Below are positions 1 through 8,857 of a stretch of DNA of 64,000 nt, piece by piece. Source of the stretch: Hymenobacter latericoloratus (GTDB taxonomy: Bacteria > Bacteroidota > Bacteroidia > Cytophagales > Hymenobacteraceae); NCBI RefSeq assembly GCF_014199535.1, contig NZ_JACHNV010000006.1:1-64000 (forward strand), given 5' to 3'. The position numbers were made by a program, and so were the translations under genes. Numbering within the stretch: the first letter of the stretch is position 1; the number at the start of each line of letters is the position of its first letter. Under the pieces are notes generated by a model, which made no database searches, was not told the DNA's origin, and was given only the letters and a program-made list of their open reading frames with translations.

Positions 1-92
1 CTGTCAACCATAATGCCCGGGCGCCTAGGAACGCCCGACGCAACTTACTGGCTCGTTTGGCTTTATACAAAACCCGATTCCCCAACACCCTC

Positions 93-1166
93 TTAGCCTG
101 CGGGCTGCTCCCACGTACCCCGCGGGTTATAATGCAGCTCCCCGCCCCGGATGTGCAGGGGCGCGGCCACATTGTTATGATACAACTGCCCGGTGCCCAG
201 CCCCTGCGGGAAACCGGGCAGGGCGTGGGAGCCCGCCAGCTGCCCGATGGCGTTCAGCCCCACGTTGGATTCCAGGGCCGAGGTCAGCCACCAGCCGATG
301 CTTCTTTCCCTGGCCTTGGCGGCCCAGTCCAGGCTGGCTTGCAGCCCGCCCACCAGGGTAGGCTTCAGAATAAGGTAGGCGGGGCGGGTATGGTCCAGCA
401 GGGCATCCTGCCGGGCAGCGTCTGTCAGGCCTATAAGCTCCTCGTCCAGCGCCACGGGCACCGGCGAGGAGCGGCATACCTCGGCCAGGGCCTCCCACTG
501 CCCGGCCCGGATGGGCTGCTCGATGGAGTGCAGGCTGAACCGGGCCAGCTGCTCTAACTTGGGCAGGGCCTCCTGGGGGGTGAAGGCGCCGTTGGCATCT
601 ACGCGCAGGGTCAGGCGCTCGGGGCCGGCTACGGCCCGTATTTCGCGCAGCAACTCCAGTTCGGTGGCAAAATCCAGTCCGCCTATCTTCAGCTTCAAAC
701 AGGTGTAGCCTTCGGTCAGCTTTTTTTCAATCTGCTCCCGCATGAAGGCGGGGTCGCCCATCCAGATCAGGCCATTAATCGGAATACCGGCCTCGCCCCG
801 GCTGAAGGCGTTCTGGTAAAGGCAATGGGTGGCGCCCTTCTGTAAATCAAGGGTAGCTGCTTCCAGGGCGAAGCGCAGGGCCGGCCACTCGGGGCTTACC
901 AGTTCGGTAGCCTCCTGGGGCAGCAGTTCGCGCAGTTGGCGGCGGTTGAACTCCCGCACGAAGCCCTCCAGCGTGGCCTCGAAATCGGGGCGGTGGTCGG
1001 GGCTCAGGCCCGCCAGCGGTGCGGCTTCGCCTACTCCTTCGAGGTGGGGTTGCGCGGAATCGTGCAGGTGCAGGTAGTGGGCTACGTGCTCGGTAATGGC
1101 ACCGCGCGAGGTGCGGGCCGGGAAGTTGAACTGCAGAACACGGCGGGAAAGACGAAGCTGAAGCAT
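93..1166 (-). CDS. menC: o-Succinylbenzoate synthase (enolase superfamily)
   Basis: The product (357 aa) would dehydrate SHCHC to o-succinylbenzoate in menaquinone synthesis in the cytoplasm. It has the enolase-superfamily layout: an N-terminal capping domain, then a barrel with the KxK pair (K148, K150), metal ligands D180, E206 and D231, and the second catalytic lysine K258. I chose the ATG at 1166 because the 15 codons upstream look unlike the family N-terminus. No other men gene lies in the window. A related dipeptide epimerase or muconate lactonizing enzyme is the main alternative, but length and motif spacing favour MenC. Confidence 0.85.
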   Translation of the reverse strand: MLQLRLSRRVLQFNFPARTSRGAITEHVAHYLHLHDSAQPHLEGVGEAAPLAGLSPDHRPDFEATLEGFVREFNRRQLRELLPQEATELVSPEWPALRFALEAATLDLQKGATHCLYQNAFSRGEAGIPINGLIWMGDPAFMREQIEKKLTEGYTCLKLKIGGLDFATELELLREIRAVAGPERLTLRVDANGAFTPQEALPKLEQLARFSLHSIEQPIRAGQWEALAEVCRSSPVPVALDEELIGLTDAARQDALLDHTRPAYLILKPTLVGGLQASLDWAAKARERSIGWWLTSALESNVGLNAIGQLAGSHALPGFPQGLGTGQLYHNNVAAPLHIRGGELHYNPRGTWEQPAG

Positions 1167-1351
1167 GGGCGCGAAAACGGGGTGGCAGGCCCCGGGCTGG
1201 TGGGGCACCAATATACGGGCGCGCCGCCGGTACGGTGTGCTGCCAACGGCAAGCGCCGCCTCCGCCCCGAAAATGGAGGCAGAAGCGGCGCTGTACTGGC
1301 AGCAGAGCTGCTGTTACCGGTCCTGTCGCTGCGGCTTAGCCGGTAGCTTAC

Positions 1352-1582
1352 TTAGGCGGCAGTATCCTGATTGCTGCGGCCGCGGCTGGCCTGGCCGCCT
1401 TTCCGGCCGGCGGCCCGGGCTTCCTCAGAGGTAAAGCGGTGGCCCCGGCCACTCTGGTGCGAGGCGCGGCCTCCTTCGCTGGCAATGCGGCGCTGGGTAG
1501 CCGGGTCCATGGCGGCAAAGCCCCGGGGGCGTTTGGTTACGGGCGTTTCGGCGTTGGTACGGTTGGCGGATTTGGTGTTCAT
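1352..1582 (-). CDS. KGG-repeat stress-type small protein
   Basis: This 76-aa hydrophilic, Gly/Arg-rich protein has two KGG-like motifs, one around FAAMDPATQRRIASEGGRAS and one ending in RKGGQ. These are typical of the YciG/GsiB/Con-10 general-stress family, which is thought to act in desiccation or stress tolerance without known catalysis. The ATG at 1582 gives the compact family form; an in-frame start 30 codons earlier adds low-complexity sequence and is unlikely. It is transcribed away from egtB. Confidence 0.75.
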   Translation of the reverse strand: MNTKSANRTNAETPVTKRPRGFAAMDPATQRRIASEGGRASHQSGRGHRFTSEEARAAGRKGGQASRGRSNQDTAA

Positions 1583-1840
1583 AGCTCGTAGGGTAAGAGG
1601 GTGATGAAGTGCAGATCGGTAGCTGGCTGCTAACGCGCTGAGTGTAACCGAAGATGCCTCGGAAACAGGCAAAAACCTACTCTCAATTGTAAAATACCGC
1701 TTTTTACTGAGGAGCTGCGCCCGTAGTAATACGCACGGGCTACGGTAAACACGTACCGACGAGCTTAATTGCCGCCCCGGCTAAACTACCCGCCCCGTTT
1801 GCCGTTACTTTACCTGGTATCCTCGCCTAATTTCTGCGCT

Positions 1841-3139
1841 ATGAATTCTGATTCGGCCTCCCTACCACAAGTTGCTGCTGCGTTGCCGGCTTCGGCCCCC
1901 GCTCGCTTTCGGGCCGTGCGGCAGCAAACAGAAGCCCTGTGCCGCCCCCTGCTGCCCGAGGATACCGTGGTGCAGCCCGTTATTGATGTAAGCCCTCCCA
2001 AATGGCACCTGGCGCATACCACCTGGTTTTTCGAGACTTTTCTGCTGCGCGAGTACCTGCCGGGCTACGCGGTGTACCACCCCGACTATGCTTTTCTGTT
2101 TAACTCCTACTACAACTCCCTGGGCTCCCGGGTAAACCGCGCCGACCGTGGTACCCTCTCCCGGCCGCCGCTGGCCGATGTGTATGCCTACCGCGCCTTC
2201 GTGGATGCGCAGATGGAGCAGTTGCTGGCCCTGCAGGACACGCTGCCGGCAGCGTTTCAGGAGGTATTTGAGCTGGGCCTGCAGCACGAGCAGCAGCACC
2301 AGGAGCTTCTGGTCACCGACATCAAGTATATTCTAAGCACCAGTCCGCTGGCGCCGGCTTACCAACCGGCCCCACCTACGCCCCCCCCTTCGGCGGCCCC
2401 GGCCGCGCGCTGGCTGCCGGTGCCGGGCGGGGTGTACCGCATCGGGTTTCAGGAGGAGGGCTTCTGCTTTGATAATGAGCTAGAGGCCCACGATACCTAC
2501 GTAGCCGACTTTGAGCTCCAGAACCGCCTGGTAACCAACGCCGAGTACCTGGAGTTTATGGAAGCCGGCGGCTACCGCGACTTCCGCTACTGGCTGGGTG
2601 AGGGCTGGGACCTGGTGCAGCAGCAGGGGTGGGAAGCGCCCCTGTACTGGGTACTGCACGAAGGCAGCTGGCACCGCTTCAGCCACCACGGCCTGGTTGC
2701 GGTAAACCTGGCCGCCCCGGTTACCCACATCAGCTTTTACGAAGCCGATGCTTATGCTCACTGGCGAGGCTGCCGCCTGCCTACGGAACAGGAGTGGGAA
2801 ATTGCGGCGCGGCATTTCGGGGCCACGCCGGCGGCCGGCACCTTCCTCGAAAGCGGCCTGTACGACCCGCAGCCCCTCTCCCCTACCGCCCCCGCTAGCC
2901 AGTGTCACCAGCTCCTCGGCGACGCCTGGGAATGGACCTACTCGGCCTACCATCCCTACCCCGGCTACCAGCGCGCGGCCGGGGCTCTGGGCGAGTACAA
3001 CGGCAAGTTTATGCTCAACCAGCTGGTGCTGCGCGGGGGCTCCTGCGCTACCCCCGCAAGTCACATTCGCCTTACGTACCGCAATTTCTTTCACGCCGAT
3101 AAGCGCTGGCAGTACACCGGCATCCGCCTGGCCCGCTGA
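1841..3139 (+). CDS. egtB: Ergothioneine sulfoxide synthase EgtB
   Basis: EgtB is a non-haem iron enzyme that joins a thiol donor to trimethylhistidine (hercynine) in ergothioneine synthesis. The product is 432 aa. An N-terminal DinB-like domain carries WHLAHTTW (about 55-62) and HEQQHQE (139-145), which supply the iron-binding histidines. A proline-rich linker (about 166-180) leads to a C-terminal formylglycine-generating-enzyme-like domain ending with RGGSC and the YTGIRLAR tail. I chose the ATG at 1841, just after a TTACTTTAC promoter-like box near 1806; an upstream in-frame start adds unrelated sequence. egtD follows 101 bp later. No egtA or egtC is present, so cysteine may be the direct sulfur donor (inference). 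Confidence 0.9.
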   Translation: MNSDSASLPQVAAALPASAPARFRAVRQQTEALCRPLLPEDTVVQPVIDVSPPKWHLAHTTWFFETFLLREYLPGYAVYHPDYAFLFNSYYNSLGSRVNRADRGTLSRPPLADVYAYRAFVDAQMEQLLALQDTLPAAFQEVFELGLQHEQQHQELLVTDIKYILSTSPLAPAYQPAPPTPPPSAAPAARWLPVPGGVYRIGFQEEGFCFDNELEAHDTYVADFELQNRLVTNAEYLEFMEAGGYRDFRYWLGEGWDLVQQQGWEAPLYWVLHEGSWHRFSHHGLVAVNLAAPVTHISFYEADAYAHWRGCRLPTEQEWEIAARHFGATPAAGTFLESGLYDPQPLSPTAPASQCHQLLGDAWEWTYSAYHPYPGYQRAAGALGEYNGKFMLNQLVLRGGSCATPASHIRLTYRNFFHADKRWQYTGIRLAR

Positions 3140-3202
3140 GCAGGCGTATCAGTACGCCACACCCGGCCCGCTCACCGCCTTTCCTTCCGCTGAAGCCCCC
3201 GC

Positions 3203-3210
3203 TGACTTTG
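3203..3210 (+). promoter_or_regulatory. Possible -7 box upstream of egtD
   Basis: TGACTTTG differs by one base from the Bacteroidota -7 consensus TAnnTTTG and lies 30 bp before the egtD ATG. It suggests egtD could have its own start in addition to read-through from egtB. No clear -33 TTTG was found. Confidence 0.3.
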
Positions 3211-3240
3211 CGCCGGGTAACTTCTTTTCCTCCTGCCTGT

Positions 3241-4269
3241 ATGCCTGCTCACGCTGTTCCCGATTCTGTTTCTACCCTGCAGCCCCTGCCCGAGGAAAAT
3301 TTCTCTCCCGCTGAGGCCAGTAGCCCATTGGGCCAACATGTGCGTGAGGGGCTGAGCCGGCCGTTCAAAACGCTGTCCTCCATGTATTTCTATGATGACG
3401 AGGGCAGCCGTTTGTTCCAGCAGATTATGGCCCTGCCGGAGTATTACCCTACCCGCACGGAGTTTGGGTTGCTCACGCGCCACCAGCAGGCCATCGGGCA
3501 GGCCTTGCGCCCCCACGACCCGGCCGAGCCGTTTTTTCTGTTGGAGCTGGGAGCCGGCGACGGGCTGAAAACCAAGATTCTGCTGCGGCACCTGCTGGCT
3601 GCTGGGGCCCGGTTTACCTACGTGCCCGTGGATATTTCCAGCGCCGCCCTCGAGGGCCTGGCAACCAGCCTGCGTGCCGAGCTGCCAACCCTGCGGGTGG
3701 AACCTGTGGTAGCCGATTACGCCGAGGCCCTGCGCCTGATGGCCAGCCGGCCGGGACGGAAAGCGGTGCTGTTTCTGGGTTCTAACATTGGCAATTTCCT
3801 GCCCGATGACCGGCACCGCTTCCTCCAGAATCTGGCCCAGCCCCTCACCCCCGACGACCGGCTGCTGATTGGGTTTGATTTGCAGAAAGACCCGCGCCTG
3901 ATCCGGGCGGCCTATGATGACAGCCAGGGCGTAACGGCCCGCTTTAACCTGAACTTACTGCACCGCCTCAACCAGGAGCTGGGGGCCAACTTCGACCTGA
4001 ACCAGTGGCAGCATTACACCGACTATGACCCGCTGAGCGGGGCTGTGCGCTCGTTTCTGGTGAGCCGGCGGGCTCAGGCCGTGCATTTTTCCGCCCTGAA
4101 CTGGCAGGTTGACTTTGCCGCCTGGGAAATGATTCATACGGAAAACTCCTACAAGTTCAGCCGCCCCGGCATTGCGGCCCTGGCTTCGGCCGCCGGGCTG
4201 GCCGTGCAGGAGTTTTTTACCGATGAGCAGGACTATTTTGCGGACGTGATTCTGCGGCCCGCCCGCTAG
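3241..4269 (+). CDS. egtD: L-histidine N-alpha-methyltransferase EgtD
   Basis: EgtD makes hercynine by transferring three methyl groups from S-adenosylmethionine to histidine, the first step of ergothioneine synthesis. The 342-aa product shows the family N-terminus with YYPTRTE (68-74), the SAM-binding loop LELGAGDGLK (101-110), and LFLGSNIGNF at the end of the Rossmann sheet. The ATG at 3241 gives the family length; 11 extra upstream codons are not needed. It follows egtB in the same direction and precedes a PLP enzyme, which fits an ergothioneine cluster. Confidence 0.93.
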   Translation: MPAHAVPDSVSTLQPLPEENFSPAEASSPLGQHVREGLSRPFKTLSSMYFYDDEGSRLFQQIMALPEYYPTRTEFGLLTRHQQAIGQALRPHDPAEPFFLLELGAGDGLKTKILLRHLLAAGARFTYVPVDISSAALEGLATSLRAELPTLRVEPVVADYAEALRLMASRPGRKAVLFLGSNIGNFLPDDRHRFLQNLAQPLTPDDRLLIGFDLQKDPRLIRAAYDDSQGVTARFNLNLLHRLNQELGANFDLNQWQHYTDYDPLSGAVRSFLVSRRAQAVHFSALNWQVDFAAWEMIHTENSYKFSRPGIAALASAAGLAVQEFFTDEQDYFADVILRPAR

Positions 4270-4328
4270 GCCCCGGCTGCGGCCTGTTGGCTTCTGTTTC
4301 TCGCTTGGTTTGCTTCTGCCCGCACCCT

Positions 4329-5444
4329 ATGTCTGCTCCTGCTTCCTCGCCTATTAGTCTGGCTTCCGGCTACGGCAATTTCCTACCCCCGGCGGCCGCG
4401 GTAGAGGCCGCAACCCGCGTACTGCTGGCCGGCCCGCTGCCGGTAACCGAAACCGCCGGCCTGCCGGAGTTGCGCGAGGCCGTCGCGGCGGCTCATCACT
4501 CGGCGGGGGGTAGCGGCCCTACCGCCGCCAACGTGGTGGTAACGCCCGGCACCAAAGTGGCGCTGTTTGCCCTGCTGCAAACCGTTTTGCGTCCCGGCGA
4601 CGAGGTGCTCCTGCCTACCCCCAACTGGTTTGGCTTTCGGGAGCTGGTAGCCCGCGCTGGTGGCACGCTCCGTACGCTGCCGCTACGGCCGGAAAACAAC
4701 TACGCACTGGCACCCACGCAACTCCGCGCGGCCCTCACGCCCCGCACCCGGGTAGTGCTTTTCTCTAACCCGAACAACCCTACAGGCCGCCTGTACTCGC
4801 GGGCCGAGGTTGCGGCCTGGCTAACCGTCACCCAGGAATTTCCGGACCTTTTTGTGCTCAGCGACGAAATCTATAATGGCATTTGCTTCGGCCCGGAGCC
4901 GCCCCCTACCCTGCTCAGCTTCCCCGACCCGGGCGGCCGCCACCTGGTGGTAAACGGGTTCAGCAAATCCCTGGCCCTAGTTGGGTGGGGTATTGGGTAC
5001 CTGCTGGCTCCGGTGGCCGTAGCCCGGGCCTGCGCCGCCTGGCAGCACGCTACCGGCGGCGGCGTTCCGGCCCCGCAGCAGCACGCCGCCCTGCTGGCAA
5101 CCCAAAGCGCGGGGGCCATTACCAGCGGCTTAATCGGCCAGCTGCACCCCACCCGCCGCGTACTGCTGGAGGCCCTGGCCGACCTGCCCCAGGTGCCGCC
5201 CGTGGCGCCCGCAGCCACCTACTACGCCTTCCCCGACCTGCGCGCCTACCTCCGGCCCGGGCCAGAGCCCGCCGCTGCGTCCGCCGAGCTGGTTGCCCGG
5301 CTCCAGACGGCCGGCGTAGCCGTAGTGGATGGCGCTACCTGCGATGCACCGGGCTTTGTGCGCCTTTCCTACGCCGTGCCGGAGCCGCTGCTGCGGGAGG
5401 CAATGGCCCGGCTACGCACCGCTCTGGAGCTGTCAGCCTGCTAG
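4329..5444 (+). CDS. PLP-dependent class I/II aminotransferase, possible EgtE-like C-S lyase
   Basis: This 371-aa fold-type I PLP enzyme has SNPNNPTG (146-153), the cofactor aspartate in LSDEIY (about D179) and the Schiff-base lysine K213 in FSKSLALVGW. The family includes aminotransferases and C-S lyases such as EgtE, which releases ergothioneine from the EgtB sulfoxide. Its place 59 bp after egtD on the same strand makes an EgtE-like role attractive, but sequence alone does not separate lyase from transaminase. The ATG at 4329 was preferred over an upstream TTG because MSAPA leads directly into the family N-terminus. Confidence 0.8.
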   Translation: MSAPASSPISLASGYGNFLPPAAAVEAATRVLLAGPLPVTETAGLPELREAVAAAHHSAGGSGPTAANVVVTPGTKVALFALLQTVLRPGDEVLLPTPNWFGFRELVARAGGTLRTLPLRPENNYALAPTQLRAALTPRTRVVLFSNPNNPTGRLYSRAEVAAWLTVTQEFPDLFVLSDEIYNGICFGPEPPPTLLSFPDPGGRHLVVNGFSKSLALVGWGIGYLLAPVAVARACAAWQHATGGGVPAPQQHAALLATQSAGAITSGLIGQLHPTRRVLLEALADLPQVPPVAPAATYYAFPDLRAYLRPGPEPAAASAELVARLQTAGVAVVDGATCDAPGFVRLSYAVPEPLLREAMARLRTALELSAC

Positions 5445-5696
5445 GGGCAGCGGGCAGTCCAGATTGTTGCTGTTGCACAGCCCGTCATGCCGGGCGCGGC
5501 CTAATGGAGCAAGGCCGAAACGGAATATCTGGCGCCCCAGCCCGGCAGGCTTTCGTCTAGCAGGTGCAGAAAGCTATGCACAGGAACGCGCCCGCAGCTG
5601 CCATAATAGGCGAATTCAGGTGGCCGGCCAGGCTTTTCACGGGGAGGAACTGTGCCCGTACCTGTTGCCCATAGCACGGTCCGGGGCCGGGCGTTG

Positions 5697-5704
5697 TACC
5701 TTTG
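5697..5704 (+). promoter_or_regulatory. -7 promoter box TACCTTTG upstream of the MATE gene
   Basis: An exact match to TAnnTTTG ends 21 bp before the MATE ATG. No well-spaced -33 TTTG is visible. It implies the exporter is transcribed separately from the ergothioneine genes. The 281-bp gap before the gene holds nothing else I recognise. Confidence 0.5.
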
Positions 5705-5725
5705 CGGTTCTTTTGCTGCTGCCGT

Positions 5726-7099
5726 ATGTCTCGTTCTGCTCTCCGCCCCCATTTGCGCCCCACCCTTGAGTTGGCCTATCCCGTTATGCTCAGCCAGTTG
5801 GGTCACGTGCTGGTCAACGTCTGCGACAGTATGATTGTGGGGCAAACCGGCAAGGTGCCCCTGGCGGCCGTCTCGCTGAGCGTGAGCGTGAATACGGTGG
5901 TTATGGTGCTGGGCATGGGCCTGACCATGGGCATCACCCCGCTGGTAGCCGCCGCTGATGGCCGCCGCGACGTGCCGGCCCTGGGCCGCCTGCTGGTTAA
6001 CGGCGTGTGGCTAAGCGCTCTATCGGGGCTGGTGCTGGCCTTGTGCGGCCTGCTGGTGCCCGCTATTCTGCCCTACCTGCACCAGCCGGCGGAAGTAGTG
6101 GCGCTGGCTACGCCCTGGGTACGGGTAATGTTTCTGTCGTTGCTGCCCCTGATGCTGTTTCAGGGCTTCAAACAGTTTGCCGAAGGGCTGGGCCTTACCC
6201 GCCAGGCCATGTTGCTTTCCATTCAGGCCAACGTGCTGAACGCGGTGCTGTGCTACGGGCTGGTTTTCGGGAAGCTGGGTTTGCCGGAGTTGGGCATGAT
6301 GGGAGCCGCCTGGGCCACGCTCATTGCCCGCGTGCTGATGGCCGTGCTCATGGCCGGCTACGTGCTGCGCGCCATGCGCCTGCAGCCCTACCGCGAAGCC
6401 GCCCGCGAAAACCTCCGCCCCGATGCCGTGGGCCTGCGCCGCCTGGTGGGGCTGGGCTCTCCTATTGGCGTGCAGATGATGTTTGAAATGGGCGCCTTCA
6501 GCTTCTCGGCCATCATGATTGGCTGGCTGGGCGCTACTGATCTGGCGGCCCATCAGATTGCCATCAATGTGGCTTCCGTCACGTACATGGCCGCCAGCGG
6601 CATTGCGGCAGCCGCTACCATCCGGGTGGGCAAGCACCTGGGCAGCCAGGATGCCCACGGCGCCCGCCAGGCCGGCCTGGCGGCCTACCTGCTCACCTTC
6701 CTGTTCATGAGTTTGATGGGGCTGCTGCTGGTGCTGGGGCGGCACACCATTCCGCTCTACTACAACCACGACCCGGCCGTGGTAGCCCAGGCGGCTTCTC
6801 TGCTGCTGATTGCGGCGGCCTTCCAGGTTTCCGATGGGTTGCAGGTGGTGGGATTGGGGGCGCTGCGGGGCCTGGAGGATGTGAAGGTGCCTTCTGTGGT
6901 GGCGCTGCTGGCGTATTGGGCCGCGGCTTTACCCCTAGGGTACGTGCTGGGCTTCCGCCTGGGCTGGGGTGCAACGGGCGTGTGGGTAGGGCTGCTTACG
7001 GGCCTGAGCCTGGTGGCGGGCGTGCTGCTGGTGCGCTTTCGGCGCCGGCCCATACTAACCCACATCCCCCTGAACGAAGCCGCCCTTACCGCGCGTTAA
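5726..7099 (+). CDS. MATE family efflux transporter
   Basis: This 457-aa inner-membrane protein has about twelve hydrophobic segments in the two-bundle MATE pattern. The first bundle begins LELAYPVMLSQLGHVLVNVC with the typical early substrate-path residues, and the second begins near VGLGSPIGVQMMFEMGAF. MATE proteins export drugs or metabolites using sodium or proton gradients. The ATG at 5726 is preferred over one eight codons earlier because it leaves a sensible distance from the TACCTTTG box. Substrate is unknown; its position after the ergothioneine cluster is suggestive only, since it has its own promoter box. Confidence 0.9.
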   Translation: MSRSALRPHLRPTLELAYPVMLSQLGHVLVNVCDSMIVGQTGKVPLAAVSLSVSVNTVVMVLGMGLTMGITPLVAAADGRRDVPALGRLLVNGVWLSALSGLVLALCGLLVPAILPYLHQPAEVVALATPWVRVMFLSLLPLMLFQGFKQFAEGLGLTRQAMLLSIQANVLNAVLCYGLVFGKLGLPELGMMGAAWATLIARVLMAVLMAGYVLRAMRLQPYREAARENLRPDAVGLRRLVGLGSPIGVQMMFEMGAFSFSAIMIGWLGATDLAAHQIAINVASVTYMAASGIAAAATIRVGKHLGSQDAHGARQAGLAAYLLTFLFMSLMGLLLVLGRHTIPLYYNHDPAVVAQAASLLLIAAAFQVSDGLQVVGLGALRGLEDVKVPSVVALLAYWAAALPLGYVLGFRLGWGATGVWVGLLTGLSLVAGVLLVRFRRRPILTHIPLNEAALTAR

Positions 7100-7225
7100 G
7101 CAGCGCAGCAGGTCCAGTGGCCACGAGGCGGAAGTTTGCACCCGCCTGGCCCGATTATGGCGTTTGTGCTGCTGCCGTTTCTGCGTTCTGTTTTTTCCGC
7201 TGCCTTTTCCTAGCTCTAGCGCTGC

Positions 7226-7789
7226 ATGCTGTTTTCTTTTTCGCTACCCTTTTTCCTGAGTTTGTTTTCCGCGGCCCAGCAGGGCCCGGCCGCCGCGCCG
7301 GCCCGGGTTCAGCCGTCCGCCAAAATTGAGTGGCGCCCCGACCGCCCGCTTACCTGGGAGGACTTCCGTAGCCGCCCGGCTACGGATCAGCTGGCGGCTC
7401 TCACCTCGTCTAGCATCGACGCCAAGGTAGGCTGCGTTGACTACGTATTTTCGGCGCAGGTGCGGGCCGTGTTCGTGCCAACGGAGTCGTGGGTGCGGGA
7501 CCCTAAGCGGGCTACCCCCCAGCTGCTCCGCCACGAGCAGGTCCACTTCGATCTGACGGAGGTGCACGCCCGCCTGCTGCGCCAGAAGCTCAGCCTCGTT
7601 AAGCTTGACTGTGAGAAGCTGCAGCCGGCCTTCAACAACATTACTAAAATGGCTTTTCTGACCTGGCAGCGCGAAGAAGCCCGCTACGATCAGGAAACCA
7701 ACCACGGCCTGAACCTGCCCCGCCAGCAGGCCTGGGAGCAGCAGACGCAGCAGCGCCTCCAGCAGCTTGAGGCCTTCGCCCTGAAATGA
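7226..7789 (+). CDS. Secreted DUF922-type protein with HExxH-like motif
   Basis: The 187-aa product begins with a signal peptide (about 1-18) and continues with WRPDRPLTWEDFRSRP, a typical opening for DUF922-like putative zinc proteases. The motif RHEQVHFDLTEVHA (around residues 109-122) has the H-E-x-x-H spacing of a metallopeptidase with a further histidine downstream. It is probably periplasmic. Its stop lies in the left arm of an inverted repeat that ends at the csaA start. Catalytic activity is inferred from the motif only. Confidence 0.7.
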   Translation: MLFSFSLPFFLSLFSAAQQGPAAAPARVQPSAKIEWRPDRPLTWEDFRSRPATDQLAALTSSSIDAKVGCVDYVFSAQVRAVFVPTESWVRDPKRATPQLLRHEQVHFDLTEVHARLLRQKLSLVKLDCEKLQPAFNNITKMAFLTWQREEARYDQETNHGLNLPRQQAWEQQTQQRLQQLEAFALK

Positions 7790-8077
7790 GCTAGTGAACT
7801 GGTGAGATGGTGAAATAGTGAGTTGCCGTTCTGCCGGAGCGGACGACTGTTACGGGGTGCAGGCACGCTCGGGTGAACGGCGGCCCTACCCCCACTCCAC
7901 AGCCAACGTCCCGGCGGGGCAGGCAGCGTACCCCCACGATGCCTGCCCCACCGGGAGCTTTTTACCAATTTGCGCTAGTGTGCTGCCTGCACGTTGCCTT
8001 CGGGGGGCTACCCTCCTTATCGGCGCCAGCAGAACGTCAACTTACCATTTCACTATCTCACTACTTCACCACCTATG
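7787..8077. repeat. Gene-to-gene inverted repeat, DUF922 stop to csaA start
   Basis: The left arm (7787-7833) starts in the stop codon of the upstream gene. The right arm (8030-8077) ends at the ATG of the CsaA-like gene. The reverse complement of the left arm matches the right arm at about 37 of 47 positions; mismatches are mostly C/T. The arms consist of degenerate units like TTCACTATCTCAC. The spacer of about 196 bp has no gene I can support. Confidence 0.8.
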
Positions 8078-8407
8078 CTAACCTGGGCCGAGTTTGAACG
8101 CGTGGACCTGCGGGTCGGGACGGTAGTAGAAGCGCGCGAGTTTGTGGGCGCGCGGCGGCCGGCCTACCAGCTGCTGATTGATCTGGGGCCGGAAATAGGC
8201 CTGAAAAAATCCAGCGCCCAGATTACCCATCATTACCGGCCCGAGGAGCTGCCGGGCCGCCAGGTGCTGTGCGTGGTTAACTTTCCGCCCAAGCAAATCG
8301 GCAAGTTTATGTCGGAAGTGCTGGTGACGGGCGCCCCTGATGCGGAGGGCCACATTGTGCTGGCCACGGTGGCCGCCGCGGTGCCCAATGGCAGCCGCCT
8401 GGTTTAG
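8075..8407 (+). CDS. CsaA/YgjH-type tRNA-binding protein
   Basis: The 110-aa protein is a stand-alone EMAP/tRNA-binding OB fold. It shows ERVDLRVGTVVEAREF near the start, KKSSAQITHHY in the middle, and the signature VVNFPPKQIGKFMSEVLVTG. Such proteins bind tRNA as dimers, and CsaA has been described as a chaperone. The ATG at 8075 directly follows the right arm of an inverted repeat. The stop overlaps the stop of the convergent DUF4296 gene by four bases. Confidence 0.88.
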   Translation: MLTWAEFERVDLRVGTVVEAREFVGARRPAYQLLIDLGPEIGLKKSSAQITHHYRPEELPGRQVLCVVNFPPKQIGKFMSEVLVTGAPDAEGHIVLATVAAAVPNGSRLV

Positions 8408-8820
8408 TTGCGGGGCGGCGGCGGAGTAGGCGCGGGAGTTCCCGCGCTGGCAGCGTTGGCGGCCTGCAGCTGCACTTCGCGCAGGGCCAGGCTGTCCACT
8501 ACCTGGGCATAAATTTCGTCCAGGTCCTTGTCGTGCACGGCGTAGTAGCGGTAGCTCTGCCGAAACGAGGAGTCGTTGACTTCGTAGCGCCAATAGAGGT
8601 TTTTCTGCGCTTCATGAAACAAAGCCCGCGCCGAGTCGATGGGCAGGCCGGCGGCATCGGTCCGAGCCTCCAGCGTGTGCAGCTCCATGAGCAGGCTCAC
8701 CATCTTGTCGCGGGGAATAAGCTGGCGGGGCGGCGCTATATCGTCGGCCTTCTGGCAGGCCGTTACCAGCAGGGCCAGCGCCCCTACCCACATCGTTACT
8801 CGAAACGAAAATTTTTTCAC
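8404..8820 (-). CDS. DUF4296 lipoprotein
   Basis: The 138-aa product has a lipoprotein signal with lipobox LVTAC (Cys about 22), so it is probably anchored in the envelope. The body contains the DUF4296 pattern LIPRDKMVSLLMELHTLEAR followed by a Tyr-rich segment (YWRYEVNDSSFRQSYRYY). The tail is Ala/Pro-rich. Function is unknown; the family is typical of Bacteroidota. A -7 box five bases from the ATG predicts a leaderless transcript. It is divergent from the DUF58 gene. Confidence 0.82.
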   Translation of the reverse strand: MKKFSFRVTMWVGALALLVTACQKADDIAPPRQLIPRDKMVSLLMELHTLEARTDAAGLPIDSARALFHEAQKNLYWRYEVNDSSFRQSYRYYAVHDKDLDEIYAQVVDSLALREVQLQAANAASAGTPAPTPPPPRN

Positions 8821-8825
8821 GGCGG

Positions 8826-8833
8826 CAAAGTTA
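8826..8833 (-). promoter_or_regulatory. -7 box TAACTTTG for the DUF4296 gene
   Basis: This is an exact TAnnTTTG match on the minus strand. Only five bases separate its end from the A of the ATG at 8820, the distance expected between box and transcription start. It predicts a leaderless mRNA. Confidence 0.5.
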
Positions 8834-8844
8834 GGAGGAACCCG

Positions 8845-8852
8845 TAGTTTAG
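8845..8852 (+). promoter_or_regulatory. -7-like box TAGTTTAG for the DUF58 gene
   Basis: One mismatch to TAnnTTTG, ending five bases before the ATG at 8858. It sits back to back with the TAACTTTG box of the divergent gene, so the 37-bp gap would hold two promoters and practically no leader on either side. Confidence 0.4.
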
Positions 8853-8857
8853 TCGGA

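Noticed and set aside
18..37. Short hairpin CGGGCG/CGCCCG downstream of menC
   Set aside because: Only six base pairs and no T-run on the minus strand; too weak to call a terminator.
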